Shown here: positions 55,234-64,000 of the stretch, one piece after another
Numbering within the stretch: the first letter of the stretch is position 1
Layout: each line of letters starts with the position of its first letter
Assembly (NCBI GenBank): GCA_018711005.1
Contig: DVIT01000031.1
Location: 1-64,000, forward strand
DNA: 64,000 bases
Source of the DNA: Candidatus Scybalocola faecigallinarum
GTDB taxonomy: Bacteria; Bacillota; Clostridia; Lachnospirales; Lachnospiraceae
Direction: 5' to 3'
Program-made: the position numbers and the translations under genes
The notes under the pieces: generated by a model
The model's input: only the letters and a program-made list of their open reading frames with translations
The model's database searches: none
Told to the model about the DNA's origin: nothing

Positions 55234-56187
55234 ATGTCATTTTCCTCAGTTGTAAAGGATGAGCTTTCACGGCAATGCCCCACGGCCAGACACTGTCAGA
55301 TCGCTGAGACTGCCGCCATATTATCCATGTGCGGCCGGATCATTATCGATGAAGATGACCGGTTCACCATAAAAATCCATACAGAAAGTATATCTGTTGC
55401 AAGAAAATACTTTACATTATTGCAAAAATCATTTAATATTAATAGCGATGTTTCTGTTCGGTGTAATTACTATTTGAAAAAAAGACGAACTTACATTGTT
55501 ACAGTATCCGACGATAAGATTGCCCGCAAGATCCTGTATGCTACACGGCTTATGACCCCGGGAGGGGAGATTTCAGAGGATTTTTCAGTATCGGATCATG
55601 TTTTGATCCAGAATCCATGCTGTATGCGCGCATTTTTGCGGGGATCGTTTCTGGCCGGAGGTTCTGTAAGTAATCCATTAAAAACTTATCATTTTGAGAT
55701 TTCTTGTTCCAGTAATGAAAAAGCCCTTCAGCTTTTACAGCTTATGGCCCAGTTTAATATTGACGGCAAGGTAATCACAAGGAAGCGCCATTATATCGTA
55801 TATATAAAGGAAGGCGCTCAGATCGTAGACATGCTTAATGTGATGGGAGCTCACAATTCCCTGATGGAGATGGAAAATATCCGTATTCTCAAAGAGATGC
55901 GCAACAGCGTCAACCGTCGGGTGAACTGCGAGACCGCCAACATTAATAAAACTGTGTCAGCAGCAGTAAAGCAGGTGGAGGATATTACACTTATCAGAGA
56001 TTCCATAGGCTTTAGCCAGCTCTCAGAGGGACTTCAGGAGGTTGCCCGGCTTCGGCTGGAATATCCGGAGGCCACACTGGTAGAGCTGGGTAAGATGCTT
56101 AGTACCCCTGTGGGAAAATCCGGTGTGAATCATCGGTTGAGAAAACTGAGCATGATAGCAGACGAGCTTAGATGTCACGGGCGTTAA
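55234..56187 (+). CDS. whiA: WhiA family DNA-binding protein
   Basis: A 317-aa protein. The N-terminal degenerate LAGLIDADG homing-endonuclease-like domain begins SFSSVVKDELSRQ and contains FLRGSFLAGGSVSNPLKTYH. The C-terminal helix-turn-helix includes ARLRLEYPEATLVELGKML and SGVNHRLRKL. WhiA affects cell division and chromosome segregation in Gram-positives. It has AAGGAGTGGAGAA upstream of its ATG and is cotranscribed with rapZ and the HPr-like gene 31 bases downstream. Confidence 0.95.
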   Translation: MSFSSVVKDELSRQCPTARHCQIAETAAILSMCGRIIIDEDDRFTIKIHTESISVARKYFTLLQKSFNINSDVSVRCNYYLKKRRTYIVTVSDDKIARKILYATRLMTPGGEISEDFSVSDHVLIQNPCCMRAFLRGSFLAGGSVSNPLKTYHFEISCSSNEKALQLLQLMAQFNIDGKVITRKRHYIVYIKEGAQIVDMLNVMGAHNSLMEMENIRILKEMRNSVNRRVNCETANINKTVSAAVKQVEDITLIRDSIGFSQLSEGLQEVARLRLEYPEATLVELGKMLSTPVGKSGVNHRLRKLSMIADELRCHGR

Positions 56188-56218
56188 AAACGCAAAAAGG
56201 AAGGCGAGGTACAAAATT

Positions 56219-56485
56219 ATGGTTGCAAAGGAAGTTACTATTAAAATTCCATCCGGGTTAGAGGCAAGACCGGTAGCATTATTAGTTCAGGTGGCCAGTC
56301 AGTATGATAGCAGTATCTACTTGGAAACCGGAGACAAGAAAGTGAATGCCAAAAGTATTATGGGAATGATGAGCCTTGCGATCAGTGAAGGAGAGACAGT
56401 TACGATCATTGCAAATGGTGCTGATGAAAATAAGGCTGTAGAAAACATCGAAAAATATCTGATCGGTCAGGAAATCAGCAAATAA
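56219..56485 (+). CDS. Crh-like HPr family protein lacking His15
   Basis: An 88-aa HPr-fold protein. The PTS phosphorylation site, normally GLHARPA, reads GLEARPV, with Glu at position 15 instead of His. The regulatory serine is kept: KSIMGMMSLA, with Ser at position 46. Such a protein could not carry phosphate from Enzyme I but could be phosphorylated by HprK, as with Crh of Bacillus (which has Gln15). It follows whiA, the same position as crh in Bacillus, and hprK is 9 kb upstream. Confidence 0.92.
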   Translation: MVAKEVTIKIPSGLEARPVALLVQVASQYDSSIYLETGDKKVNAKSIMGMMSLAISEGETVTIIANGADENKAVENIEKYLIGQEISK

Positions 56486-56529
56486 AAACTTTCCATGGAA
56501 TAAGATAATCTGTTGAAACACACTTTTTA

Positions 56530-56562
56530 GCTGCCGGGGGATTCCTCCGGCAGCACTTTTAA
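56530..56562 (+). terminator. Rho-independent terminator after the HPr-like gene
   Basis: An 8-bp stem gctgccgg / ccggcagc with loop, followed by ACTTTT. Confidence 0.7.
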
Positions 56563-56578
56563 TTAAAGGAGGCTATAC

Positions 56579-56977
56579 ATGACAAAAGAAGAATTAAAAG
56601 CAAGAATAGAATCCAGCGGCTTTGCAAAGCATACAGGAATAGAGCTTTTAGAAGCAGAAAACGGAACAGCTACAGGACGCATTGTACTTGAACCTGTTCA
56701 TGGAAATCCTATCGGCTCCATTCATGGCGGCTGTATTTTTACCTTAGTAGACACCATTGCCGGAACAGCTTTCGTAACTACAGGAAAGTCCTGTACCACA
56801 CTTTCAGCGAATATTGATTACTTAAATGCAGCTATTAAATCCAAAGTTCTTATTGCCAAAGCGTCTCCGGCAAGAATCGGCAATCATATTGCAGTCTTTG
56901 ATGTGAGAGTAACGGATGACAGAGATGTGCTTATTGCAAGGGCGTCAGTAACCTTCTATGTTTTGAAAAATATGTAA
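56579..56977 (+). CDS. PaaI-type hotdog-fold thioesterase
   Basis: A 132-aa acyl-CoA thioesterase family protein. The hotdog core contains NPIGSIHGGCIFTLVDTIAG with the conserved HGG and Asp, and a following STxxxNIDYLNA-type strand (TLSANIDYLNAAI). Members hydrolyse acyl- or aryl-CoA esters. The substrate is unknown. It has its own ribosome site (AAAGGAGG) after a terminator. Confidence 0.88.
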   Translation: MTKEELKARIESSGFAKHTGIELLEAENGTATGRIVLEPVHGNPIGSIHGGCIFTLVDTIAGTAFVTTGKSCTTLSANIDYLNAAIKSKVLIAKASPARIGNHIAVFDVRVTDDRDVLIARASVTFYVLKNM

Positions 56978-57056
56978 GGATAGCAGCTATTCAGCCAGGT
57001 CTGCGCATTTGCTGCTCAGGCTGTGGGTAAATATTTACAGGCAAGGGGAGGATTTT

Positions 57057-60000
57057 ATGAGTTTCACACATTTGCATGTCCATACAGAATACAGTCTTTT
57101 AGACGGCTCCAATAAGATCAAAGAGCTGATTGCCCGTGTAAAGGAACTGGGTATGGACAGCGTAGCCATTACAGACCATGGCGTTATGTATGGTGTTATT
57201 GATTTTTATAAAGAAGCCCGGAAAAATGGCATACGTCCCATTATCGGGTGCGAGGTTTATGTGGCTCCCGGTTCCCGGTTCGATAAAGAAGGACGGGATG
57301 ACAACCGCTACCATCACCTTGTTTTGCTGGCTGAAAATGATACAGGCTATCATAATCTGATGAAGATCGTATCCCGGGGCTTTACCGAGGGCTTTTACTA
57401 TAAACCAAGAGTAGATAAGGAACTGCTGCGCCAGTACCACGAAGGGATCATTGCCTTAAGCGCCTGTCTGGCCGGAGAGGTCCAGAGCAATATTGCCCGG
57501 GGCTTTTATGAAGAAGGTGTAAAAGCGGCAAAGGATTTAGAGGATATTTTCGGAAAGGGAAATTTTTTCCTTGAGCTTCAGGACCACGGTATCCCGGCCC
57601 AAAGGCTTGTGAACCAGTCGCTGCTGCGTATGAGCCAGGAGACAGGAATCCCTTTAGTGGCAACCAATGATATTCATTACACTTATGCGGAGGATGCCCA
57701 GGCCCATGATATATTACTGTGCATCCAGACCGGTAAAAAGGTTACCGATGAAAACCGTATGCGCTATGAAGGCGGACAATACTATGTAAAATCGGAAGAA
57801 GAAATGCGCCAGCTGTTCCCCTATGCCCTGGAAGCGTTGGAAAATACCCACAAGATTGCCATGCGCTGCCAGGTGGAGATCACCTTCGGGCAATACAAGC
57901 TGCCCCAGTTCCCTGTACCGGAAGGCTATGACGCATGGTCCTATCTTCAGAAGCTGGCCTGGGACGGATTTGCCGTGCGCTATCCCAACGGGACAGAGGA
58001 ATTGAAGGAACGGCTTACCTATGAGCTGAACGTTATCCATTCGATGGGCTTTGTGGATTATTTCCTTATTGTATGGGATTTTATAAAATATGCCAGAGAC
58101 CATGGTATTATTGTTGGCCCGGGACGTGGAAGCGCTGCGGGAAGTATTGTTTCCTACTGTCTGGAGATTACAAAGCTGGATCCGATTAAATACAGTCTTC
58201 TTTTTGAACGTTTCTTAAATCCTAACCGCGTGACCATGCCGGATATTGACGTAGACTTTTGCTTTGAACGGCGCCAGGAAGTCATTGACTATGTGGTGCG
58301 CAAATACGGCAAGGACCGGGTGGTGCAGATCGTTACCTTTGGTACCATGGCCGCCCGGGGCGTGCTCCGGGATGTGGGCAGGGCGCTGGATATGCCGTAT
58401 GCCCAGGTGGATGCTGTGGCGAAGATGATCCCCACAGAGCTGGGGATTACTATTGATAAGGCGCTGAAAATGAATCCGGAGCTTAAGAGCCTGTATGAAC
58501 AGGACGAACAGATCCGTTATCTTATTGACATGTCCAAAAGGCTGGAAGGCCTGCCGCGCCATACATCCATGCATGCTGCCGGCGTTGTGATCAGCCCCAG
58601 GGCGGTAGATGAGTACGTGCCCTTATCCCGTGGAGCGGACGATGCCATTACAACCCAGTTTACTATGACCACCCTGGAAGAACTTGGGCTTTTAAAAATG
58701 GATTTCCTGGGGCTTCGGACATTGACAGTGATCCAAAATGCGGAAAAGCTGGTGAACCGCCAGCCGGGACGGAATTTGGACATTGACAAGATCGACTATA
58801 ATGATCCCAATGTTTACGAGCTGATCAGCTCCGGAAAGACGGACGGTATTTTCCAGCTGGAAAGCGCGGGCATGAAAAACTTCATGAAAGAGCTTAGGCC
58901 ATCCAGCCTGGAAGATATTATCGCGGGAATTTCTCTGTACCGTCCGGGTCCGATGGACTTTATCCCCAAATATATTAAAGGAAAAAATGACAGAGACTCC
59001 ATCCACTACGATTGTCCGGAACTGGAAGAAATCCTGGCGCCCACCTACGGCTGTATTGTGTACCAGGAGCAGGTTATGCAGATCGTTATGAAGCTGGCCG
59101 GTTATGATCTTGGACGAAGCGACCTGGTGCGCCGTGCCATGTCCAAGAAAAAAGCGGATGTTATGGCCAAAGAGCGGGAATACTTTGTTTATGGAAATGC
59201 CGAGCTGAATGTACCGGGCTGTATTAAAAACGGCATTGATGAAAAGACGGCCAATAAGATCTTTGATGAAATGGTAGATTTTGCCAAGTACGCCTTTAAC
59301 AAGTCCCATGCCGCAGCCTATACCATCGTGTCTTATCAGACCGCTTACTTAAAGTGCTATTATCCTGTAGAGTTTATGGCCGCCCTCATGACGTCGGTCA
59401 TTGAAAATTCATCCAAGGTGGCCGAATATATTGTCACCTGCCGCCAAATGGGGATCGAGCTTTTGCCTCCGGACATTAATGAAGGGGAAAGTTCATTTTC
59501 TGTATCTGACGGTAAGATCCGCTACGGCCTTTCTGCTATTAAAAGTATCGGCAAGCCGGTGATCCAGGCCATTGTCCGGGAGCGGGAAGTCGGCGGAAAG
59601 TACAAGAGCATGAAGGACTTTTGCGAACGTATGAGCGGCCGTGAAGTGAACAAGCGTGCCGTGGAAAACTTTATTAAAGCCGGCGCATTTGACAGCTTTG
59701 GCTATACACGGCGCCAGCAGATGATGGTCTATGCCCAGATCATGGATCAGGCAGCTGCGGAAAAGAAAAAGTCCATGACCGGGCAGATGTCTCTTTTTGA
59801 TTTTGTTTCCGAAGAAGACAAGCAGGCCTTTGAGGTGAAATATCCTCCGGTCGGGGAGTATGACCGGGAAGTGCTTTTAGCTTATGAAAAAGAGGTGCTG
59901 GGCGTTTACATCAGCGGCCATCCTCTGGAAGAATACGAAAAGGCATGGCGTAAAAATATTACGGCAGTGACTACAGACTTTGAGGCTGACGAAGAAACAG

Positions 60001-60524
60001 GAAAAGCCCGGGTTTATGACGGCCAGACGGTGATCGTAGGCGGCATGATCACAGGAAAGACCATTAAGACCACAAAGCATAACCAGCTGATGGCCTTTAT
60101 TACGCTGGAGGATCTGGTGGGCAGTGTGGAGATTATTGTCTTTCCAAGAGATTATGAGAAAAACCGGGAATTTCTTAATGAAGAAGAAAAGATTTACGTG
60201 CGGGGCAGGGTATCGTTAAGCGAGGATGCCCAGGGCAAGCTGATCTGCGAGCGGGTCGTGGCATTTTCACAGATCCCTAATGAGATATGGATACGCTTTA
60301 AAGATAAGGACGAATTTACCCAAAATGAGTCGAGGGTATATTCGGCCATAGAAAACAGTGACGGTCATGATCGCATCGTGATTTTTTGCCAGGCTCAGAA
60401 GGCTATTAAGCGTCTGCCGGCTATTTATAATGTTTCCGGAGACGTTCAGCTTATTGAACATTTAGAGGCAGAATTTGGCGCCCAAAATATTAAAATTGTG
60501 CAAAATGCCTTGAAAATGTCCTGA
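57057..60524 (+). CDS. dnaE: DNA polymerase III alpha subunit
   Basis: A 1155-aa replicative polymerase of the DnaE type. The N-terminal PHP domain starts FTHLHVHTEYSLLDGSNKIK. The palm active site is visible as MPDIDVDFCFERRQEVIDYV, and GPGRGSAAGSIVSYCL precedes it. The helix-hairpin-helix and OB-fold (about 995-1080, VIVGGMITGKTIKTTKHNQ) follow. Start ATG 57057 has GGGGAGGATTTT; the upstream frame start has no site. pfkA follows at 159 bases, as in many clostridia and bacilli. Confidence 0.97.
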   Translation: MSFTHLHVHTEYSLLDGSNKIKELIARVKELGMDSVAITDHGVMYGVIDFYKEARKNGIRPIIGCEVYVAPGSRFDKEGRDDNRYHHLVLLAENDTGYHNLMKIVSRGFTEGFYYKPRVDKELLRQYHEGIIALSACLAGEVQSNIARGFYEEGVKAAKDLEDIFGKGNFFLELQDHGIPAQRLVNQSLLRMSQETGIPLVATNDIHYTYAEDAQAHDILLCIQTGKKVTDENRMRYEGGQYYVKSEEEMRQLFPYALEALENTHKIAMRCQVEITFGQYKLPQFPVPEGYDAWSYLQKLAWDGFAVRYPNGTEELKERLTYELNVIHSMGFVDYFLIVWDFIKYARDHGIIVGPGRGSAAGSIVSYCLEITKLDPIKYSLLFERFLNPNRVTMPDIDVDFCFERRQEVIDYVVRKYGKDRVVQIVTFGTMAARGVLRDVGRALDMPYAQVDAVAKMIPTELGITIDKALKMNPELKSLYEQDEQIRYLIDMSKRLEGLPRHTSMHAAGVVISPRAVDEYVPLSRGADDAITTQFTMTTLEELGLLKMDFLGLRTLTVIQNAEKLVNRQPGRNLDIDKIDYNDPNVYELISSGKTDGIFQLESAGMKNFMKELRPSSLEDIIAGISLYRPGPMDFIPKYIKGKNDRDSIHYDCPELEEILAPTYGCIVYQEQVMQIVMKLAGYDLGRSDLVRRAMSKKKADVMAKEREYFVYGNAELNVPGCIKNGIDEKTANKIFDEMVDFAKYAFNKSHAAAYTIVSYQTAYLKCYYPVEFMAALMTSVIENSSKVAEYIVTCRQMGIELLPPDINEGESSFSVSDGKIRYGLSAIKSIGKPVIQAIVREREVGGKYKSMKDFCERMSGREVNKRAVENFIKAGAFDSFGYTRRQQMMVYAQIMDQAAAEKKKSMTGQMSLFDFVSEEDKQAFEVKYPPVGEYDREVLLAYEKEVLGVYISGHPLEEYEKAWRKNITAVTTDFEADEETGKARVYDGQTVIVGGMITGKTIKTTKHNQLMAFITLEDLVGSVEIIVFPRDYEKNREFLNEEEKIYVRGRVSLSEDAQGKLICERVVAFSQIPNEIWIRFKDKDEFTQNESRVYSAIENSDGHDRIVIFCQAQKAIKRLPAIYNVSGDVQLIEHLEAEFGAQNIKIVQNALKMS

Positions 60525-60683
60525 AGATATATTAGAATAAATTTGATTGGTGGTATCATAAACCACTGCTTGACACGGGAATTTTTCAATTCCGGCCCTA
60601 AGAGGCCGGATACAGACCTGTTTTTAGACTACAAGACGGCTCATTGATAAGATAAAACGATGACAGAAATTGGAGGTAATGTC

Positions 60684-61661
60684 ATGAGCGAGAATAAGAT
60701 GAAGACGATCGGTGTCCTTACCAGCGGAGGAGACGCTCCGGGCATGAATGCGGCAGTTCGTGCAGTCGTTCGTACGGCTATTGCTTACGGATGTAAGGTT
60801 AAGGGGATACAAAAAGGTTTTTCAGGATTGCTGGACGAAGAAATCATCGATCTGGATGCCGGAAGTGTTGCAGACATTTTAAGCCGGGGCGGTACATTTT
60901 TATATACGGCCCGCTGTCCGGAGTTTAAGACCGCAGAAGGACAGAAAAAGGGCGCAGAGATCTGCCGTAAGTATGGTATTGACGGCGTCATCGTTATCGG
61001 CGGCGATGGTTCCTTCCAGGGCGCGCAGAAGCTGGCAAACCTTGGAATCAATACCATCGGCATTCCGGGGACTATCGATCTGGATATTGCATGTACGGAA
61101 TATACCATTGGTTTTGACACTGCAGTGAATACAGCCATGGAAGCCATCGACAAGGTCCGTGATACATCAACATCTCATGAGCGGTGCAGTATCATCGAGG
61201 TTATGGGCAGAAATGCCGGATACATTGCTCTGTGGTGCGGGATTGCCAACGGTGCGGAGGATATTCTCCTTCCGGAAATTTATAACTACGATGAAGCCGC
61301 TATTATCGATAACATTATTAAAAACAGAAAGCGCGGGAAAAAGCACCACATTATTATCAATGCTGAGGGTGTGGGCCATTCTTCCAGTATGGCAAAACGG
61401 ATCGAAGCTGCTACAGGTATAGAGACCCGTGCAACGATCCTGGGGCATCTTCAGCGAGGCGGCTGCCCGACAGCCAAAGACCGTGTATATGCATCCATTA
61501 TGGGAGCTTATGCTGTAGACGCATTAATGGACGGCAAGACCAACCGTGTTGTTGCTTACAAACACGGCGAATATGTTGATTATGACATTAATGAAGCGCT
61601 GGCTATGCAGAAGGACATTGATCCTTTCCAGTACAGCGTGGCTAAAGTTTTATCCATTTAA
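60684..61661 (+). CDS. pfkA: ATP-dependent 6-phosphofructokinase
   Basis: A 325-aa glycolytic enzyme. N-terminal nucleotide site GVLTSGGDAPGMNAAVRAVV; GGDGSFQGA, where Gly-Asp-Gly marks the ATP-using rather than the pyrophosphate-using type; catalytic PGTIDLDIACTEYTIGFDTA; and HLQRGGCPTAKDR. The PGTIDND motif of classical PfkA reads PGTIDLD, so one usually conserved Asn is Leu. The start ATG 60684 follows TTGGAGGTAATGTC. Terminator after the stop. Confidence 0.94.
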   Translation: MSENKMKTIGVLTSGGDAPGMNAAVRAVVRTAIAYGCKVKGIQKGFSGLLDEEIIDLDAGSVADILSRGGTFLYTARCPEFKTAEGQKKGAEICRKYGIDGVIVIGGDGSFQGAQKLANLGINTIGIPGTIDLDIACTEYTIGFDTAVNTAMEAIDKVRDTSTSHERCSIIEVMGRNAGYIALWCGIANGAEDILLPEIYNYDEAAIIDNIIKNRKRGKKHHIIINAEGVGHSSSMAKRIEAATGIETRATILGHLQRGGCPTAKDRVYASIMGAYAVDALMDGKTNRVVAYKHGEYVDYDINEALAMQKDIDPFQYSVAKVLSI

Positions 61662-61667
61662 TAACCA

Positions 61668-61703
61668 GGGGCAGGCGCATCCACTGATGCACTGCCCCTT
61701 TGC
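61668..61703 (+). terminator. Terminator after pfkA
   Basis: Stem ggggcag / ctgcccc with an inner gcat/atgc pairing, followed by TTTGCTG. Confidence 0.6.
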
Positions 61704-61706
61704 TGT

Positions 61707-61760
61707 GACCACTTAACGAAGCCAAGCGTAACCCGTCAGGACCACTTAACGAAGCCAAGC
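61707..61760 (+). repeat. 21-bp direct repeat, two copies
   Basis: gaccacttaacgaagccaag plus c occurs at 61707-61727 and 61740-61760 (period 33). A related inverted sequence, ggcttaagtttagtgg, follows before the next gene. Confidence 0.75.
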
Positions 61761-61826
61761 CGCAGGCGCAGGCTTAAGTTTAGTGGGAACGCACATCGCG
61801 AACTTTAAGGAGGAATAATATTATAT

Positions 61827-62639
61827 ATGATCACAAGCTTATCCAATGTGCAGATCCGGCATGTGTCCATGCTCCAGAAAAAGTCCCGTTACCGTATGCA
61901 GGAAGGACAGTTTGTGGCCGAAGGTGTAAAAATGGTCATGGAAACACCGGAGGGCCTTCTTGACCGGATTTATATCAGTGAGGATTTCCAGGCGGATCCG
62001 GAAGTTAAAGCCTGGCTGAAGGGCAAGGACCGGGAGGTTGTGTCCTCCAAGGTTTTTAAGGCCCTTTCCATGACCCAGACGCCTCAGGGAATCCTGGCTG
62101 TAGTTAAAATGCACCAGCCTTCCCCGGAAACGCTCCTTTCTTCCGGATCCAGCTTCCTTATCCTGGAGACCCTCCAGGATCCGGGCAATCTGGGGACGAT
62201 CCTGCGCACCGCGGAAGGCGCAGGAATGGACGGAATCTTTATGAATAAAACATGCGTGGACATTTACAATCCCAAGGTTGTCCGTTCTACGATGGGCTCT
62301 TTATACCGGATGCCTTTTGTATATGTAGACGACCTTCACGGATTAATGTCAAAGATGAAATCCAGAGGAATCCGTTTATATGCGGCTCATTTAAAAGGAA
62401 AGAACAATTATTATGACGAAGATCTTTCACGGCCCTGCGCTTTCCTTATAGGAAATGAGGCTAATGGCCTGAGTGATGAAACAGCGGCCATGGCAGACGT
62501 TTATGTGAAGATCCCTATGTCCGGGCAGGTGGAGTCTCTCAATGCCGCTATGGCTGCCGGGATACTCATGTATGAAATGCGGCGCCAAAAAGTGACGATC
62601 CAAACAGGAAAAAGTAATGATTCAGCCATTGTTTTGTGA
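61827..62639 (+). CDS. TrmH/SpoU family RNA 2'-O-methyltransferase
   Basis: A 270-aa SPOUT methyltransferase. The N-terminal substrate-binding part has QEGQFVAEGVKMVMETPEGL; the knotted catalytic domain has LETLQDPGNLGTILRTAEGA, IFMNKTCVDIYNPKVVRSTM, IGNEANGLSDETAAMAD and KIPMSGQVESLNAAMAAGIL. It uses S-adenosylmethionine to methylate ribose in rRNA or tRNA; the target nucleotide is unknown. AAGGAGG precedes its ATG. Confidence 0.93.
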   Translation: MITSLSNVQIRHVSMLQKKSRYRMQEGQFVAEGVKMVMETPEGLLDRIYISEDFQADPEVKAWLKGKDREVVSSKVFKALSMTQTPQGILAVVKMHQPSPETLLSSGSSFLILETLQDPGNLGTILRTAEGAGMDGIFMNKTCVDIYNPKVVRSTMGSLYRMPFVYVDDLHGLMSKMKSRGIRLYAAHLKGKNNYYDEDLSRPCAFLIGNEANGLSDETAAMADVYVKIPMSGQVESLNAAMAAGILMYEMRRQKVTIQTGKSNDSAIVL

Positions 62640-62727
62640 AAAATATCATGGTATACTCAAAGTAGGCATTTGACAGACATATATCTTTGGCTGGCATAAT
62701 GCAGAATATAAAGATAGGAGGGGTTGT

Positions 62728-63177
62728 ATGACAGCAATCATATGGTTGATCATCATGGCGGTCCTTATTGTGATTGAGCTGGCAACGCTGGGACTGACGA
62801 CGATCTGGTTTGCTGCCGGGGCACTGGCGGCATGTATTGCCGCAGTTTTGGATCTGGCGTTTTGGATCCAGGTTCTGCTGTTTATTGTCGTATCTTTAGT
62901 GCTGCTGATCAGCACACGGCCGCTGGCGATGCGTTACCTTAATGCCAGAACCAGTAAGACCAATGTAGACAGTCTCATCGGCAAAAGCGCCAAGGTGACG
63001 AAAACCATTGATAATATCCAGGCGCAGGGCCAGGTCATGGTTAATGGGATGGAGTGGACGGCCCGGTCTGAAGATGACGACGCAGTGATCCCGGAGGGAA
63101 CTGTGGTCACTATCCGCAGAATAAGCGGAGTGAAGCTGATCGTCACCGAAAAAAAGGAGGGAGTAGAAGATGAATAA
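62728..63177 (+). CDS. NfeD family membrane protein
   Basis: A 149-aa protein. Three N-terminal membrane segments (about 5-70: WLIIMAVLIVIELATLGLTT and VLLFIVVSLVLLIST) are followed by a beta-barrel OB-fold (about 82-148, SLIGKSAKVTKTIDNIQAQG through GTVVTIRRISGVKLIV). It pairs with SPFH proteins and its stop overlaps the start of the next gene by 8 bases. It has AGGAGGGGTTGT before the ATG. Confidence 0.9.
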   Translation: MTAIIWLIIMAVLIVIELATLGLTTIWFAAGALAACIAAVLDLAFWIQVLLFIVVSLVLLISTRPLAMRYLNARTSKTNVDSLIGKSAKVTKTIDNIQAQGQVMVNGMEWTARSEDDDAVIPEGTVVTIRRISGVKLIVTEKKEGVEDE

Positions 63178-64000
63178 GATGAATTATCTTCTGGCTGCAG
63201 GGATGAACATACCTGCCATTATTGCAGTGATCGTGATAATCCTGATCGTGTTTATCATTATCATGTCCTGCTTTAAGATCGTTCCTCAGGCTCATGCTTA
63301 TGTTATTGAGCGCCTTGGAGCGTATAAAGGAACCTGGGGCGTAGGCTTTCATATGAAAGTGCCTATTATTGATAAGGTTGCTAAAAAAGTGATTCTGAAG
63401 GAGCAAGTGGTGGATTTCCCGCCCCAGCCGGTGATCACGAAAGATAATGTTACCATGCGTATCGACACAGTTATTTTTTATCAGATCACAGATCCCAAGC
63501 TGTACTGCTACGGTGTCCAGAATCCTATTATGGCTATTGAAAACCTTACGGCGACTACACTGAGAAATATTATCGGTGAGCTGGAGCTGGACGGAACGCT
63601 TACTTCCAGAGAACTGATCAATGCAAAGATGCGGGCTACACTGGATGAGGCCACAGACCCATGGGGCATTAAGGTAAACCGTGTAGAGCTTAAAAATATC
63701 ATCCCTCCGGCAGCCATCCAGGATGCCATGGAGAAACAGATGAAAGCAGAGCGTGAGCGGCGTGAGTCTATCCTTATTGCTGAAGGTGAAAAGCGTTCCG
63801 CGATCCTTAAGGCAGAAGGCCATAAGGAATCTCTTATCCTTCAGGCGGAAGCGGACAAGCAGGCAGCAATCCTGCGGGCCGAAGCTGTTAAGGAAGCCAA
63901 GATCCGTGAAGCGGAAGGTGAGGCAGAGGCTATCAGAAAGGTTCAGCAGGCAACCGCCGATGGTATTCAGTACATTAAAGAAGCAGGAGCGGATGCGTCT
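63170..64000 (+). CDS. SPFH/band 7 (stomatin-like) protein, cut by the window end
   Basis: At least 277 codons, incomplete at the right edge. One N-terminal membrane segment (about 14-36) is followed by the band 7 domain (VPQAHAYVIERLGAYKGTWG, VTKDNVTMRIDTVIFYQITD, RELINAKMRATLDEATDPWG) and a long coiled coil rich in AEGEKRSAILKAEG repeats. It forms membrane-microdomain scaffolds with its NfeD partner, whose 3' end it overlaps. GGAGGGAGTAGAAG precedes the ATG. The opposite-strand open frame here is a shadow. Confidence 0.93.
   Translation, partial: MNKMNYLLAAGMNIPAIIAVIVIILIVFIIIMSCFKIVPQAHAYVIERLGAYKGTWGVGFHMKVPIIDKVAKKVILKEQVVDFPPQPVITKDNVTMRIDTVIFYQITDPKLYCYGVQNPIMAIENLTATTLRNIIGELELDGTLTSRELINAKMRATLDEATDPWGIKVNRVELKNIIPPAAIQDAMEKQMKAERERRESILIAEGEKRSAILKAEGHKESLILQAEADKQAAILRAEAVKEAKIREAEGEAEAIRKVQQATADGIQYIKEAGADAS

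Noticed and set aside
63143-63823. 226-aa minus-strand open frame
   Set aside because: It is the antisense shadow of the SPFH gene, which is clearly coding on the plus strand and runs off the window.

Overview
The window looks like a chromosomal segment of a gut-type clostridial anaerobe, most likely a Lachnospiraceae (Bacillota). The basis is gene content and order: hprK, murB, rapZ, whiA, an HPr-like gene, dnaE and pfkA close together; strong AGGAGG ribosome sites; an ECF transporter; an anaerobic radical-SAM sulfatase-maturase; a Tn4451-type large serine recombinase; moderate GC. No rRNA or tRNA gene was seen.

Layout. 1-17.0 kb is chromosomal backbone: a YtrA-type regulator with its ABC ATPase, a membrane-anchored protein of unknown function, gltX and a UvrD-type helicase, a DUF1292 protein, an anSME-type radical SAM enzyme, a zinc-ribbon/discoidin-like surface protein, two DUF proteins, then an ECF transporter operon (S component, fused double ATPase, EcfT) followed by a PHP protein and an RpiR regulator. 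At 17.1-18.1 and 31.2-32.5 kb lie the two halves of a decayed MarR-controlled heterodimeric ABC exporter locus. They are separated by a 13.1-kb integrative element (about 18078-31209) whose ends are fixed by restoring the broken reading frame: a 2-bp TT core and 23-bp imperfect inverted ends.

The element carries a large serine recombinase, a TnpW-like protein, a frameshifted MobV-type relaxase with an oriT-like region, a CHC2 primase fragment and a P4/D5-type helicase, and a regulatory block (sigma factor, XRE protein, excisionase-like protein). Its cargo is a tightly packed four-gene minus-strand operon (18555-23317): an unknown protein, a Ycf46-like AAA+ ATPase, a nuclease-motif/glycine-zipper membrane protein, and a protein with a possible PD-(D/E)xK motif. 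This cargo is the best candidate for an undescribed (defence or conflict) system.

32.8-64 kb is backbone again: an APH-fold kinase, an aldo/keto reductase, a GreA-type factor, carB without carA, XdhC and IclR, an LspA-type protease, ftsH, uvrC, hprK, a ROK glucokinase, ppk1, PIN-PhoH, an HD protein, murB-rapZ-whiA-HPr-like, a thioesterase, dnaE, pfkA, a SpoU methyltransferase, and NfeD with an SPFH protein that runs off the end. Notable extras are a palindromic repeat family (one copy at 1.4 kb, three tandem copies at 34.1 kb) whose hairpin stems differ by compensating base changes, and an HPr-like protein with Glu at position 15 and Ser at 46, i.e. a Crh-like regulator encoded in the same window as its presumed kinase HprK.
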